From the NCBI GenBank assembly GCA_945910005.1, contig OX246740.1, forward strand, positions 56,475,221 to 56,539,220: a stretch of DNA of 64,000 bases. Reading direction: 5' to 3'. Below, piece after piece: positions 1-14,500 of this stretch. Under the pieces are notes generated by a model that was given only the letters and a program-made list of their open reading frames with translations, was not told where the DNA came from and ran no database searches. Source of the stretch: Isoperla grammatica. Taxonomy: Eukaryota; Arthropoda; Insecta; Plecoptera; Perlodidae. Both the position numbers and the translations under genes were made by a program. How positions within the stretch are numbered: the stretch's first letter is position 1; every line of letters starts with the position of its first letter.

Positions 1-380
1 AGATAATTATGGAAGTTTGACGGGCTGACATTCGAAAACTACGTAATTTCATACAAAGTATCGATTTTTAAGAAAACCTGAGTATATTCATTTAATTTGA
101 GCCCTGCTTATTAATCTCTAGTACATGTTAGCTAAGTATATATAAGCAAGCCTGCGTGATATACCACAGATTTAGAGATAATTTCGTAAGTTTCAGGGGC
201 TGTCATTCAAAACTAAAGTAATGTCACACAAAGTAGCGATTTGTAAGAGAAAGAACCTGAGGATATTCATTTAACTTGATTCCTTCTAATTAATCTCAAT
301 AACATACTTTAAGCAATATGAACATACCTGCGTGACATACCACAGATTTTGAGTTAATTACGTCAGTTTCAGGGGCTGTC
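1..380. repeat. ~176-bp tandem repeat, two copies plus a partial third
   Basis: Units begin with AGATAATT at 1 and 176 and with AGTTAATT at 352, so the period is 175-176 bp. Shared blocks include GGGCTG(A/T)CATTC, GTA(T/G)CGATTT, CCTGAG(T/G)ATATTCATTTAA and CCTGCGTGA(C/T)ATACCACAGATTT. The third copy breaks off after CAGTTTCAGGGGCTGTC near 380 into unrelated sequence. The left end is cut by the window edge. The same family recurs at 38,179-38,620 inside the hAT-like element. No ORF or RNA gene is apparent in it. Confidence 0.85.
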
Positions 381-3300
381 CTGAGCCAGCCACCTCTATC
401 TATTGAATCGTAAATCAAAAACGATGGTAAACACTAAAATGTACACATACTACTTTTTCATTTGATTTACATTTAATATATTTTTGCCGTGTAAATGTTT
501 GTTGGGCTGCATCATACCTAGAACGACTAGTCTTGTTTCACTGGGGATACGGGTATAGCGCAAACAACCAATAAAAAGGAACTAATAGGAGTGGAGCCAG
601 ATTAAACAAAACACACACAAACAATTGTACTTCTCTATGGTAGATCTGCAAAATAAACTCATCCTCTCGGGTAACAAAAATTGATGCTATCCAACGGTGT
701 AAAAAAAATATACGATGAAAGTTTCCAACGAGCTAAACTTGAAAGGAAACCATGACGTGTATATATTCCTTTGAGTGGAAGGGGGGCGAGGGGGCAACGT
801 CATTTTTCATGTTTGGATGCGGATTACGAAAACTTGAAACACTCAAAGAAGATTAAAAAACTGTGACGCTTGATTTTTACATTTTACTTTGAGTCGGTCT
901 ACACATCAACTCGCTGTAACACAAAATAATGTCTTTGTAATCATTTTTAACATCTCTCTGTATATTAGGTCTCTCGTTATGTTCCCTGCTGGATACAGAT
1001 TTGTATTCATGAAACGCTGTTTAAACTTACTTTGTGCCTGGTTTATGTACTTGGATGTATTTAAACTGATATTTTACACACTTTGTAAATATATTTTGTG
1101 TTTGTTGTGTATTGAAGACAATGACGTGTATCGCTATCTATGTGTTGTGTATTGGAGAGCTTTCTCTATGCGTATTACGGAATAGGGGTTCACTGTTTAG
1201 CGCTAAGTTTGTAGTTTGATATTTCTTGCGACACAAAGAGGTCCTTCGAAGTAATTAAATATATCAGAAGTTGAATTAGACATATTTTCAAATGTTAAAT
1301 CGAATCTGTGGATCTAACGATTACTGCTTATACATCAATCTTTTAATAAATCGTCATGTAAAACCCTTATAATATAAGGGTTTTACATTTTACATTTTTT
1401 ACATTGTCTTAATCATTGGTCTCCCAAGAGGTTTAATATTGGATATCACATTTTATTTTACGAGAAATGAAAAACGTAATTGGCCGTCATCCCATGAGAA
1501 CTGAAATATATTATCTCATCTACCCTTATGTAGTTAAAGCATATATCTTGCGTTTTATTAAAACAGTAAAACATATTTCATTAACTCCTGCACCGTAAAA
1601 ATATATTGTCTCTATATCATTTCTCTGATGTCATCAATCTACGCTTATCTCCACCAAAGCCCTCGTCACAAATTAAATATCTTCCCGTGTTTTCTACCGG
1701 AATTTTACATCCAAAATCCTTCCCTTGGATTTCTATCTCCATATCAATTGGATTATAAAAACGTCAAATTTCTTAAATGTATTAGAAGAGAGAAATAAAA
1801 TTGAGGTAAACAAACAATTAATGCGTAACGTAGAGATAAATGATATTGCATTTGATTTTCTAAGACATTACTGTTAATATGTGGGTTGTTGACAAGAATA
1901 CTTTGCAATACTAACGTAAGCCACGTTTCAGTGGGAGCCGGACTGGCGGGCGTCTGCACTGAACTCAGGCACCCTCAACGTTGTGTTCATCATGCGAAGT
2001 AGGTTCTTATGTTAGCACTCTGTGACTGCTGATGTAGGCCACAGCCACAGGGGCTGATCAAACATGGCCTCGTGGTCGTCAAGTATTCAGATTATCAATC
2101 GTGGGTGGATTATTAAACATGAGGGCATCTTTGTGTTTAATAAAGCTGTTGGTAGTCAGTCACATTGTGAAAGATTGACATTTAGACAGATTACTCTCAG
2201 TTCACATTCATATATCTGTGCATATACAATACCAGCTTATACATATGTTTTACACGCCAGACTCAACCCAATATACCCAATAATATTCTTGCTTCATGAT
2301 TTCACACACTTACAATATATTACATAATATATAACATCATCTGATACAAAATGTCAAAAAGTTATACAAAAATAAAATATATAAATACGTTGAATAATGA
2401 AACATGTCTAAACGTATTTAATGGACTTGTTATTTAAAATTATGATTCAGAAAGAAGTTTGGGGACAACGTGGTTAGTAAAGATATTACTTTAAATCAAA
2501 ACGATATGGATCCTCCAATAATGTTTTTGTTGTGGTATATTGTATAAATGCTCCACAAACAGTGTTTTATATTGTTCTTCAATAAACAGCCACGAAACGT
2601 CGGGTTGAAGCATTCTCGTTCTAATAAGAAGAATGCTTATTTTCTAGAAACAATCTGCCGATCTCAAGTTTCCGCCGGAAAAGCCAAGATGCGTTTTCCC
2701 GCACACAAGAGGGATTGAGTAACTCAATTAATATATTATTATATCTTATCGCATCCAACTTCCCCATTTCGAAGAGAGCTCAAAGATTAATAACGAAAAT
2801 CTGGAAGATGGAGGGCAATTTATCTTGTTTTATGTACCTAAGCGAATTAGTCTAGCAATTCTCCGGTTGGGGCGCCGTTGCACATGATCGCCGTTCTGAA
2901 ATGAATTTCTGTTGAGTGCGGAATAATCTTGATTTAGTTTTCTTTTCAATTCATTCTTTGAGTCAGTTCTTACAACCCTCACATTCAACAAGGTGTGTAT
3001 AGCCACATGGCTGATGTGTAGCGATTCTTGTCTGTATATTGATGGTCGCGTATTAATAATAGTTCAATACTATATCTGGCGTGATTGCTCCATGGCTTAT
3101 CTTAATTTCACGGTGTGAATCTAGCTTTGACGAGATTGAATATGCTGCTGTTGATTTCATTATAATTCTAGAAACTTTCAGTACTTGGTCCTTGTTGGAG
3201 AGGTTGGGTAACTATATTATTATTTATATCTTATGTTAACTTCACCCAGGTTTATTTTGCCCAAAACTTAACTTACAACTCAATTCACTATACTGGTGTT

Positions 3301-3540
3301 TTCCTATCCGATAATGGGACAGAACGTGGCCGTGAATTATTAAGCGAGCGAAGCGAGCGTTTCCACTTGACTCTTATGGCACTTCGTTCTGTTTTTTTGT
3401 TTGTTTGTTTTTTTGTTTGTTTTTTGTTTTTTTTTTTTTTTATGTCCGTCGATAGCGGTCGAACGGAAAGTCCGATCAACTTGAAATTTGGACCATCCAC
3501 AAGCCTCGATGTGGATTGAAGGTGTATAGTTTTGAGGCAA
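381..3540. other. Gene-less AT-rich stretch
   Basis: No ORF here looks like a protein family. The longest, 98 codons at 889-1185, is AT-rich and has no recognisable motif. The stretch contains a perfect hairpin at 1357-1387 and a T/TTTG-rich run at about 3391-3442 with GCGAGCGAAGCGAGCG just before it. I see no other structure. Confidence 0.6.
1357..1387. repeat. Perfect 14-bp inverted repeat with 3-nt loop
   Basis: TGTAAAACCCTTAT is followed by AAT and then by its exact reverse complement, ATAAGGGTTTTACA. The next bases repeat TTTTACA twice more. A hairpin or a very small transposon-end relic are both possible. Nothing beside it decides between them. Confidence 0.8.
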
Positions 3541-3549
3541 AATCGTTCG

Positions 3550-3835
3550 AAAAGTTACAAAGTTACACCATAGTTACTGCAAAATATTTTTCTGAAACAA
3601 AATGGCGGCAAAATGTGAGATAGCCAAATTTTTTTACAGTTTTTTCCGGTCACGAATATGTTAATGTAATGGCGATCTGATAGATATTGGCAAAGTTACA
3701 CGAAAGTTACTCGAAAATATATTTCTGAAACACAGTAACAGCAAAATGTGAGGTGGCTATCTTATAGTAAATTTTTGTCCGGTCACGAATATACTAATGT
3801 AAACGCGATTTGATACATATTAGAGGCAGAAATTA
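3550..3835. repeat. Two-copy 133-bp tandem duplication
   Basis: Two diverged copies share the order GTTAC, AAAATAT.TTTCTGAAACA, CAAAATGTGAG, CCGGTCACGAATAT and TAATGTAA. TCTGAAAC recurs at 3591 and 3723, and CCGGTCACGAATAT at 3646 and 3779, so the period is 132-133 bp. Both copies have accumulated many substitutions, so the duplication looks old. No coding potential was seen. Confidence 0.75.
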
Positions 3836-3840
3836 CATTT

Positions 3841-5460
3841 CTTTTGCTGTCAATAACTGTTAGTAACGGTGGCGGACCGCGGCGAAAACATGACAGCGAA
3901 AATTCTTAGCAACGCACATTGCACTGCATACAACAATGTCGGGAAGTATAATAGCTATGGAAATTAGAAAAAATTTTGCAATGCGCATCCTTGAATTGTT
4001 GTTAATTGTTGTTTTTATTATCTTTGAGATCTTTTCGCCAGAACGTTCGTAGATATGGACGCGCTCGCTTATCAACGCGTCAAACAGAGCGTTTTCCTAG
4101 TATATACAATATACATAGTTTTAAATGTACTAGTCGGGCCATACTCTACCAACTTCCCTTGGTATAGTTTTATTGGGTAAGCCTATAGGAAGAGCAACTT
4201 CACACGCACACGCATAGTTATAAGCACAAGCATTGTTATCCGAAATAAAAACGGTATAATAAGTTTTCATCGTATTATACAACGGCAAAAATCAGCTGAC
4301 TAACTAAATAAGAGTTGTATTTGGCCGCTGTTGATAAATGGTCGGTAATCTTCGTCCAAGTTTTTTATTCAATAGCTACACGAGGAAATTTGTGCGATAA
4401 TTTTTAACGGTTATTGCAAATGGTTCATGAATATTAAGTTCAAATTTAAGGTAAGCGTAGCTCATTTCCCCTAATTAAATATGATAAGAAAGCACAACCG
4501 GGGCATGAGAGGGGGGGCCGGTGGTGGGGGGGGGGGGGGGGGGTACAGCGAGGCTTCATTTTGACGGAAACTCAATTTGCTTTCTTTTGGTCCCTTTACG
4601 TCAACGGATGTCAACCCAAGGTAGGATTAATTTCCGGCCCAAGCCGCGACTCAGCCACGCGTGCCTTAGCAAGGCTGAGCAGAGCTAACATGGCTCAGAG
4701 GTACAAGAACAGGGCACTCACTTAAGTCCTAAGCTAAGACACATTACTTATTTATAATGTCTAACGTAACTCGCTACAAAACTGATTTAAAGAGGACACT
4801 AGAACTAGAGGGAGACAAGAAGCTCATTGTTAAACGCTACGTCAACATTGTAGATGCGAATAAACTTAATGAGGTGTTTTATATTTCATAAGAACTGTAC
4901 TTGTACAATATAAACTGAAAGTAAGCCACTACTCAGCACTGTACACTGCTGAATAACTTTCAACCAAAAATGGAGATTCGATTTGAATTCGAGACGTTCG
5001 CATTTAGTTTGTAGCCGTCAGGGCCTGTTGTGAAATGTAAGTTCTCCCCTTTCGGGGCTGCGGTTGTCTGTCCACTATGCCGCACCACTCATAGTACTTA
5101 ACGGGGATAGTTTCTTTTTTAAACATTTGTTCGTGGCTTTGTGAGGAAGCGCTTAGTAACATTACACAAGGCTGTGTAAAGGACTCTTTGTTGTTTTGTA
5201 AGCAGTGCTTTCCATTACGTTCATCCTCTTTGCTAGTAGCGGATGAATGGGTCCAAAGAATGTAAGATTAACGTGAGAGGGAAACATTTCCAAAGCACTT
5301 AGAGGAAAGCTTAAACAGACCCTTGATGTCATTAGAACGAATCGGAACTACGAATTACGTGATTCGATCGTCAGGATGGGAGATCCTTCCCTGGATTGTC
5401 CTTGTTTGGTTTTCAGGACTCGCAAAGAAAAGGACCTCTGAAAGAAAACAGCTAATCCTA
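3841..5460. other. Gene-less stretch with an 18-base G run
   Basis: No credible ORF was found. A homopolymer of 18 G lies at 4526-4543, preceded by other G-rich text. The remainder is AT-rich intergenic sequence in which I see nothing recognisable. Confidence 0.55.
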
Positions 5461-5484
5461 ATCAGGACGGAGGTTTTCATCCTG

Positions 5485-5560
5485 ATTCCTGAGTGGATAC
5501 ATTAATTCACGATTGAGAATGAGGTGCGACCTGAGTTCAATTCCCAGTTTCGTTCAGATA
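5485..5560 (+). mobile_element. Candidate tRNA-derived SINE head
   Basis: A T-arm-like hairpin lies at 5531-5547: stem CTGAG, loop TTCAATT, stem CCCAG, with four of five pairs forming. It matches a pol III B box (GAGTTCAATTCC). About 45 nt upstream, CCTGAGTGGATA at 5488-5499 resembles an A box or D-arm. The acceptor stem is not convincing, so a functional tRNA is unlikely and a tRNA-derived SINE is favoured. The 3' limit was not found. Confidence 0.4.
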
Positions 5561-8500
5561 GTTTGAATTCTTGTGTAGCATACTGTGGGTGTGTTTGTTC
5601 AAGTTTGTGTTGTACGATTTTTGTACAATTTTTTTTCTCCCAATTTCTGCACTAAACGGTCTACCTTTCTATACCACCACTTGTCGGCAAACTGCTTCTA
5701 CTTTCGAGTATCTTGTTTCATGCCTCCCCTGAACAAAAGAACGTCTCAAAGTTTAATTGATTTATATAGACAAAAGGGAATTCTCCCCCTTCGCCATTTG
5801 CATTTTCTATGTATAGAGATCTTAAAAGTTTGAAAACGAGATTGAAACTTTCTACCACAAATTGTTTCTAAGTAATTATTTTGCCGTCTCTTAAAAAAAA
5901 AAAAATGTATTGTGATTCCAATTCGTTGGATAAATTTAATTCAATTCTCGTCCAAAGACAAAAGTTTCAACAAGTGCGCGTACTACTTTCTCATAAACTA
6001 CGTTCATTTCGTACCATACAAAGCAGTCAAAGTTATCGAACTGAAGTTGTTGAGTAAATAAGACCATATCGTTTCAATCTAACTACGCTGCAATAGTCGT
6101 TGCTACGTGTAAGAGACCCCCAGTCAAACAGTCTATGAAAAACAACGAGACGACAGATTTTGTTACAGTACTGTATTATTATTGTTTCCTTACAATGACC
6201 AGGTAAAACAATATATGTATAAAAATGCACATTTTAAAAATATGATCATATTTACCAAGAAATTCACGTTGTTTTCTATCATATTTGGAAGCGTTTGTGA
6301 AAGAGTGTTTGTGATTATCTCCAAAAAAAACTACTTTGAACTCCTTGAGAGTAAATCGTCTGTGTAATTAAAATACAAAAACCGTTTTTAGCCTGAAACA
6401 AAGGAAAAAACACTGCCCAATCTTGAGAATTAAACATCTGGCAATGTCGTCTCATTATCGTTAAATAACGTCAGCGAGAATCTTTTAGCGAAGTAAAACA
6501 TTACCCGGACTCCGTTTTTATAATAATACATCCAATACGAAATGGAGTAAGTAAAGGAAGCTTCCAGAATAATGTATAATAAATACGATGTGATTATTTA
6601 TTCGCATCCTTCCATCACAGATAACAAATTAACTACGTTATCTGTGCTTTCATCTTATCAATGAAATATGCATAAGGTGCATAAAGATAAATTGGTTTTT
6701 AATAATTACATTTGTAAATAAAAAAAACAAAGTAAACATAATCATTTTAGTGTTTATAAGCACTTAAAATGGGTTTACATGAAATATGACTAGTAATACA
6801 GTTGGGAGCGCAGATGTAATATATCACGTATACAAAGCGAACTCAATAGGGAACTGCATTTAAGTACATCAAGTCGCGCCAGTTCTATCTAAGTGCTAAA
6901 CAGGTTTTGTTTCGTTGACTATAGAGATGTTGTAATATAGAAACTAGCTCAAGCCAATAAGGCACTCTACCAGAAGAAAGATATTTTGACTTTGAAAACT
7001 ATAAATGTAAAGACTAGGAGGGAATTTTTTTTGAAAACTTGCATAATCACGTTTTCATGTAGATCGCATTCGATTAAAACTCCACAAAACCTCGCGTCTC
7101 GATTGTAGTTTCGCATAGAATCAGTTTCATACAATGGCACGCAACACAATCAACTGCCGTCGTAGCGAAACTAACCGAAACGAAATGACAATAGTTTAAT
7201 AATTGGCCTTCTGGTCGTGAAAGCTTCTATCTCCTCACCAAGACAAACATGCATTGAACGTAATGAGGGTAGATAATTGTGCCGAGATATCTGTATTGTT
7301 GTCGCTTAGGCTTCTCAATTAGCTCAGACGAGCGTGATTGAGTCTCTGCACATGCGTAATATGCATAATTCTCCCACGCGAGTCTAGTCATGGTTCTGTC
7401 TTGGACATGCGCACTAGGACTCATTGTTCTTGCTACAATCATCATTATGACGTAATTATACCATTGTTTAAAACTTACATTTCAGCTCATAGGAACTACG
7501 TCTGTCTTGCATAACCTAGTCTACTAGATATGTTCAATTCAATTGGTCTTACCGTAACGTATATATATATATATATATGTCTGTATTCTTCTTTTTATCC
7601 CTTATCAAGATATACCAGAGATATCGTAAGAAGTCCCGTGGAATCGCAAGAAAGAGCTTCGCATTGTTATGTAAGCTTGCCTGAACTAGTTTAGCTGTTT
7701 ATAATTGGTTGTGTTTCCTCTCATTTAAGACAAAGAACCTTATTATTAGGGTAGCTGAACAAAGTCGAAACCTTCATTACAAAGTAACAAATACTTGCGC
7801 AACAAAGCCATTAGAATCCCCTCGCGTAGGGATGTAAAACCTCTTAGCTAGTACAGCAAGCAACAGGTACACAATGTTCATCACGTGACTGTGCTTGCGG
7901 ACAAAAGCTTTATGCAAGTTGTCCGACTTGCGCACTAATTCCATTAACTTGCTATAGGCAAAGTTTGTCCATAGAGTGGCCTCATGGTGGTCGTATATTA
8001 TCGTATGGGGCCGTCGACCGTTTGGCTACATACTTGGAGTAATAAACTATTTGACAAGAGCTTCAGTGCGATATTTCAGAGGGGACTAGAAGCGACAAGT
8101 TTGAATGAGGTAGGCTTTGTTTGTCGGGTTTTTGGCACCGTGAATGTTTGTATGCACATATACTCGGTTTCAGAACAAGTGGCCATCGCCAGACGTGGCT
8201 GCTTTACGCGCTAATTTACTTTGTCTACCCTAATAGCTCTCGTCTCACCGTGTATTTTAAGCTGAACTTTTGACATACTCGCTAACTCGCTACGTGTTGA
8301 ATGTTGTAAAGTACGGCCATCTTCCACAGCTGTCAACAGATTTTTTTTTTAAATTCACCAACTTCGTTAAGCTCGATTAAGTTATCTCGTTATGGTAACC
8401 ATGATCATGTTTGTCCGTAGCAAACACCCGATTACCGACTAATCGGAATATTTCAAGACAATGTGTACACTACGTCAATATTCTTGGAATTGGTTTTTAA

Positions 8501-11500
8501 TTTCCTTTTTATTTAGGTAAACCTTAAAAAATTTTGAAGGAGATAGAATACGGATATTTTAATTTATTCATACACTAATTTCACTGACATGTCAGCTTTC
8601 TTCAGATGACGTCACAATTTACAACCGATTCGTATCATGACAACTTTCTTGCATCTCTTATTTTCACAACGCTGTCTCATCCTGCAGCAATTCTTTTTTT
8701 TTTTAGGTATCTTATAATATATCCGGCCTATGTAATATGCGACAGATATATTGAGTAACACCTGTACTGTTACCAGGAGATGGCTTAATAAACGACGTTA
8801 TAGTTAACGAGAGTGTTAACCCCTGTTAGTGAGATGTAATCCCCCGTCACTGTCTCGCCATTCAACCACTTTAGCAGCTCTGCACGATATTAACATGATC
8901 CGCTATTATTCTCTAGGGTGGGTTTTATGGAGACACCGCCGACATCTTGTAAACTGTAGCTTGCTTTGAGGTAAGCTGAGGGGTGTGCAATGTATTGTCT
9001 TACTGTCTTCGTTACAGCTTCGTCTCTCTTAGTGAGCTCGTCTCACCCGCTTACCAGAAGGACCGGTGTGACAAACGGAGGGATTAATGTGTCAGAGCTT
9101 ATTGTGGTGAAAGATTAAACGGAAAATTAATCTAAAATTTATAGACATTAGATGTTTAGAACAATGTCTAATTTGTACTGGAATAAAGGCAGCCCCTTAT
9201 GGATAGGCATTGCATTACTCCGTACAATTATTATTATTAAAGGGTGAACATTAGTTGGAGATTTATTCGTCAAGGGTAGATTGTATGTGAGGTTGAAAAT
9301 ATATGTGTTTGATAGAATCAGCTCGATATGTGTGAAAAATATTGTTCAATACAATCGTTAATTAAAATATATTTTCCGGGTAGAAAAGCTTCTGAACTCT
9401 CACGTAATATATATTTATATATATAAAACCCATCTTCGATGAGATAATTTCTAGCCGTGTTGTTTATTTCGTTTGTTTACTTTCATTGTATTTTTCCAGT
9501 GTGATTTCCCAGAAGGTTGTAGCGGTGTGTTGGGGGGGGGGGGGGGAGGGGTATTGATAGTTTACCCCCGGTCTCTGAGACGGTGGATTACGTTCACATG
9601 GTTTCAAGCAAGGACGTGTGGTCCACCCTACCTCGTACAGAGAGAGCTTTCTCAGCCCAAGCGTCGTTGAGTGAAAGCGGGCTGCGGCTTTCTTAACGAC
9701 CCATGCGCCACTTTGCTTTGGGCAGGGACAGTCCCGATACGAAGTTTCCCTTCGTAACGAGGCTTATGCTTACACAATTTCCGAATCTGATAGTTCTAAC
9801 TTAATTTTCTAAATTCTCTAGATTCTAACATATAGCTAAAACAGGTCCATAAGGGATTATTACAACTTTGTACTACAACTTTGGGTACTAACGCAAGAGA
9901 CCTGACTAATGAGGCTTGTTAAATCTACTGTGCAATACTGTCTTTACGAATGTGTGGAAGAACGCCAAGTATCTGACGATTTTTGTTGAAACCTATCAGT
10001 ATGAGATATATGGGACTAACAAGACAGATTTGGGCTTATAGCTAAATTCTGGATATAAGAAGTTTAAAATATTGTAATCGTACCAATTGTTATTGTGAAC
10101 TAATTGAAGAATATGTAATTAGTTACCAAAATAACAATTGAAATACTCAAACGCTTTCAATCCACTTTTTAGTTTCTTTAAAACCTGGATTAGTTTTTTA
10201 TTCAATATTGTTTAGCATTCTCAAAATGATAATGAAATTCATAAATGTTTAAATACCTTGTCACAGCATTAGCTCTACACATTCCTTAAAACATTCCCGA
10301 CAGCATCGCTTCATATTATTTGTTTTCAACGTACTAGGACGCTAATGAATTGTGAGATAAGCTCTGCATTCCCCCCACGGCATTTAAGAACAATGCAGCG
10401 GTCTCAATCAAGATGAGGAAATTCTTCACATAACTTACGACATGTTTAAGGTATAAGAAAGATTCACATTCTAGGATGGAAAGACGATTCAGGTGGAAAC
10501 ATTTTCTGTTACAAACAACAATCTTGACAGGAATAATTCGTATTTTTGTAGAATGGTGTCCACTTGTCTCATAATATACTACTTTGATTTTTCATGAGTT
10601 GTTTTTATTTATTTCTTTTCGAAAGTGACTTTATCGCAAAGAATCAATGGTTTCATAGCTCAGAGCCAATTTTCGGTAAAATCATCAATATTTTAGGAAT
10701 TATTATCAAGATCTGTTATTTGTTCGATTCAATTACAAATCAATTACAGCTGGGTATGAACACATTGATTGAGACTAAGGTGATGCATTTTACATGCTCG
10801 ATTGTTCCGTCTACTAGATGAAGCTCTTCCTTCAAACATTGAATGTCAGTACTTCCTGTCTCGTCAGTGTAGAGAAGCTACTCGGGTGTTTCCGTGAGCC
10901 CTCGTGTCTCGAAGACGAGATTTGTTCGCACTTGAACTGAACGCGATTTACACGGAAACAACCATTACTGTTATGTTATACGTCAGCGATGAATAAGAAA
11001 TATCTTTTACGTCGCATCCATTTACGTTTTCAATTAACTTCAGTGAGGAGTTTTATTTCGAAACAAAATGGAATGGAATGTATTATTGCGTTACGGGAAA
11101 TGTAATTTGAGATGAGTTTGATATTTAGAATGAGACTCCGTGTTGAAGGATGGTAAAACAATTTATATATCATCCCTTTAGAAATGAAATTAGAAAGAAC
11201 GATACCATTTTTTTTTGTTTTTTGATTCGTATGGATCTTTTGTTGTGAATTACGGACGTCGGTAAGAGGAGGGGGGGGGGGGGAGAACACCAAAAACAAG
11301 TGTATGCATGTTTACCTGCTGAACGCAATTGTGCGTAGAAATCGAATTATTTTGATAGGTTTTACACTTTTGGTGGAGGTGCCGAGTTAAGTTTCTTATT
11401 AACTTTATGACTGTTTTCCTGCATTATCTGCTCTATGCTTCTTATCAAAGTAATATTACTAATGAACTTATATATTTACATTTAAATATAGAAATAAGAT

Positions 11501-14500
11501 AATGTATATTTATTTTCTATTCACTCAATTAATTTCTTTCTTTGATTTCATTGTTTAATATTATAAAAATTATCATTTTGTAAAGTGCAGCGGCATTTAC
11601 ATTTGTGATACATGATGCAAACAGGCTCATAGTGATACTTAATTTGTTTTAATAATAATGCTGCCTTCAGCGTGTATGTTTACAATAAATATACATATTG
11701 TGAATAAATAATATTATTCCACTGAATAAACAATAATTTACAAATACTCGTTTTAGGGAATATTGTTTTATTTTGCCAATATAAATCAATGTGATCTAAA
11801 CGATCCACACATATTACTGATGGCAAGAGTGGAACAAGTCCGACCTTGCCAAACAAAACAAGGAGCAAATATGAGAAGCTGTTGGTTATCCCTATTGGAG
11901 GGTGTGAAGGTTGCCGAACACCCTCGAGGCGGGAAGAGTCACGGGGGCGCAGGGGGGGGGGGGTTGATGAGGAACCTAGGAACAAGCATTACGGCAGTGT
12001 CCGGCTGACCCTGTACCGGCAGTGGGACATTCTACTTTATGAGTGTCCATTGTTTCAAACGATTTGTTTGTATTTTTTTCCAATATTATGTTAGTGACAA
12101 ATAATCCTTTAAATAATAATACCTAAAAATAATACGCCTATGTGTTGTAAATTCCGTTTGTTTTTGTTTGTTTGTTTTTGGTTTTGGTTTTTTGGTTTTT
12201 ACTTCATTAGTGCTCTGGACCACAATTCTCGGGATCAGGATCGCAAATTTTCTCATGCTAAATCATTACGTCATTACGATTTTATTGTGAACAGTGCCAT
12301 AAGAATTAAGAACCATGTAAGTTACGTCTTTCACGATTTCCGGACTGCGATCGCGATCCCGATACCGTCAATTGTGGTCGGGGCTTTAGCCGAAGTTTGA
12401 GAAGCCCAGCAAGTATTGGCCGTAGAGTGATAGAGCCCTTACTGGGTTTATAAACTCTCAACATTTAGGCTGCACAAGCTTCGTCGCCAATCCTACTTAG
12501 ATGCACATCTAAACGGGTTACTATAATTTTGTAACAACTGCGCACAGAATATGTACATTTCTGAACACCGGCTCTTTAGAAACAGCCACTTTGAAAATGA
12601 TCGATAAAGAAGATATAATTATCATCTCAAACTCTGTCTGGATTCTCTCGCCCTCGGTCGAACTCTAGCGGTACAAGTAATAGTGCACTGTCTGTGATAT
12701 CAGACACTCTCCACGAGTCATAGGTCATTATGTCCAGAACAGAACTCACTCATGCTGTATCTTTTAATATAACGTTATTATTTATCTCATGCTCATTAAT
12801 TTTAAAAGAGCAAATGAGAAAAACGCGTTGAAGAAGATTTAATGAAAAAGATGGGTGATATTAATATGGCAGATTGAGCCACGAGCAATATTAAAACTCA
12901 TCGAAACGTTAAACGAAATAATATTGAAGGTAGCGTGATTGGAATATTTGAGAAACATTCTTTATTATCGAGCAGAAATACACCGAACATAAATTATCAT
13001 GCTGATATTTTTCCTCACTAGAAGACAAGGTATTCTCTTTTATAAAAATGTACGTATTATTATTGTTAGCTGAATGCTTTGCATTCTTTCCACAGTAAAG
13101 CTGCCTGTGCAGCTTTGTGAAGAATCAAATTATTTGTTTGTGATCAATGTAGGCATCGGATTATCGAATACCAACATGCTTTATCAGATTCCACACGGGA
13201 AAGTTAGAACAGTAGAAAGAAAAAAGTTAAACAAAATAAGTTACTTTTTACAATTATAGATATAACCTGTTGACCTTTGCCGTCACACTCAGAAGTGAAA
13301 GAGTGAAAAGTAAAACGCGGTAATTCCCATAACCTACGCTCTATCTCCACTTGTAATTCAGTTACTTTATCTTCCTTTTAATTTTCTACCTCCGCTATAT
13401 GGGGACCGCTTAAAAAACTTGTCCCCATCGGGATATTATCATGGTTGTTGTTATTATGACACTGACATTCTATCCCAACTCCCTCATCTAATAAACACAC
13501 ACTTCAGTCTCCATGAAAGCGACTCTCCGCTTTTATAGTCACTTCAAAGTGCCCCATCTTCGGGGACGGACGTGCATTTGCATGTAAATTAGGGCCGGAC
13601 GTTGAAGCCAGTCGAGATGGCCGTGGAATATAGCGGCCCTGTGTGGCGATCACATTCATGTATTGTGTTCACTACAGCTCACTCTCTCGGCCGTCTACAG
13701 ACGTGAAGGCTTAAAACACTCATGAAAACAATGGAATGACAGCCTACAACAGTCGCCGAGTTCTCCCGCCAGGGGAAGTAACAGCGCGATGTGTCATTCT
13801 CCTCCCCTAAACAATAAACACGTTGACATACACAGGACGAAACAGGGTGTATTCGTCAAAGCACATGGCGGACTTAACGGGTGCAAAAACAACACGTTTC
13901 GTTTATTTTCGATTGTTAGAATGTTTTGGGTGTCGTTTGTTTGAGACAAAATGATGCAAAGCTCATGTTTCGACCACTCTTCGTGGGTTTTACAATAGCA
14001 CAGATATTCACTTTCATGAACTTCATCAGGGGATATACATGTCAAAATGTTTCATAATTCTTGTAAAGCATATTATTTGTCTTCTATTGACGGCTCATAT
14101 GAAAACAGTATAGCTGTTGTGACGTCACGTGAATACTCCCTTCTCTGGGGACGGTCGACCTTTAACCTCTAGCGTGTTGATGTTGAGGTTAGGTTATGCC
14201 AAGATAGTTCTGTCTCTGTCTGGCAACCCCCCCTCCCCCTTGTGACAGCGTATGAGACAGTTTATACAACAACTTATCGGAACCACGCGGCTCATGAAGA
14301 CATTAAATACCGGCAGTTGTAATTAATGTTATGTGGCACTTGAGCTAAGTTAGCAGCGCTTCTTGAGTTTACAAAGCAGCCCGCGGCCAACTCGCTTGAA
14401 ACAACAACCTTCAGTGAATCAATCAGATAATAATAAACACAATCCAGATGGAAAGCAGGAGGAAATGTTGATAATCCAACAAAGCTCCGTCAAAACTTGA

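Noticed and set aside
889..1185. 98-codon ORF
   Set aside because: AT-rich, hydrophobic by base composition only, and no motif.
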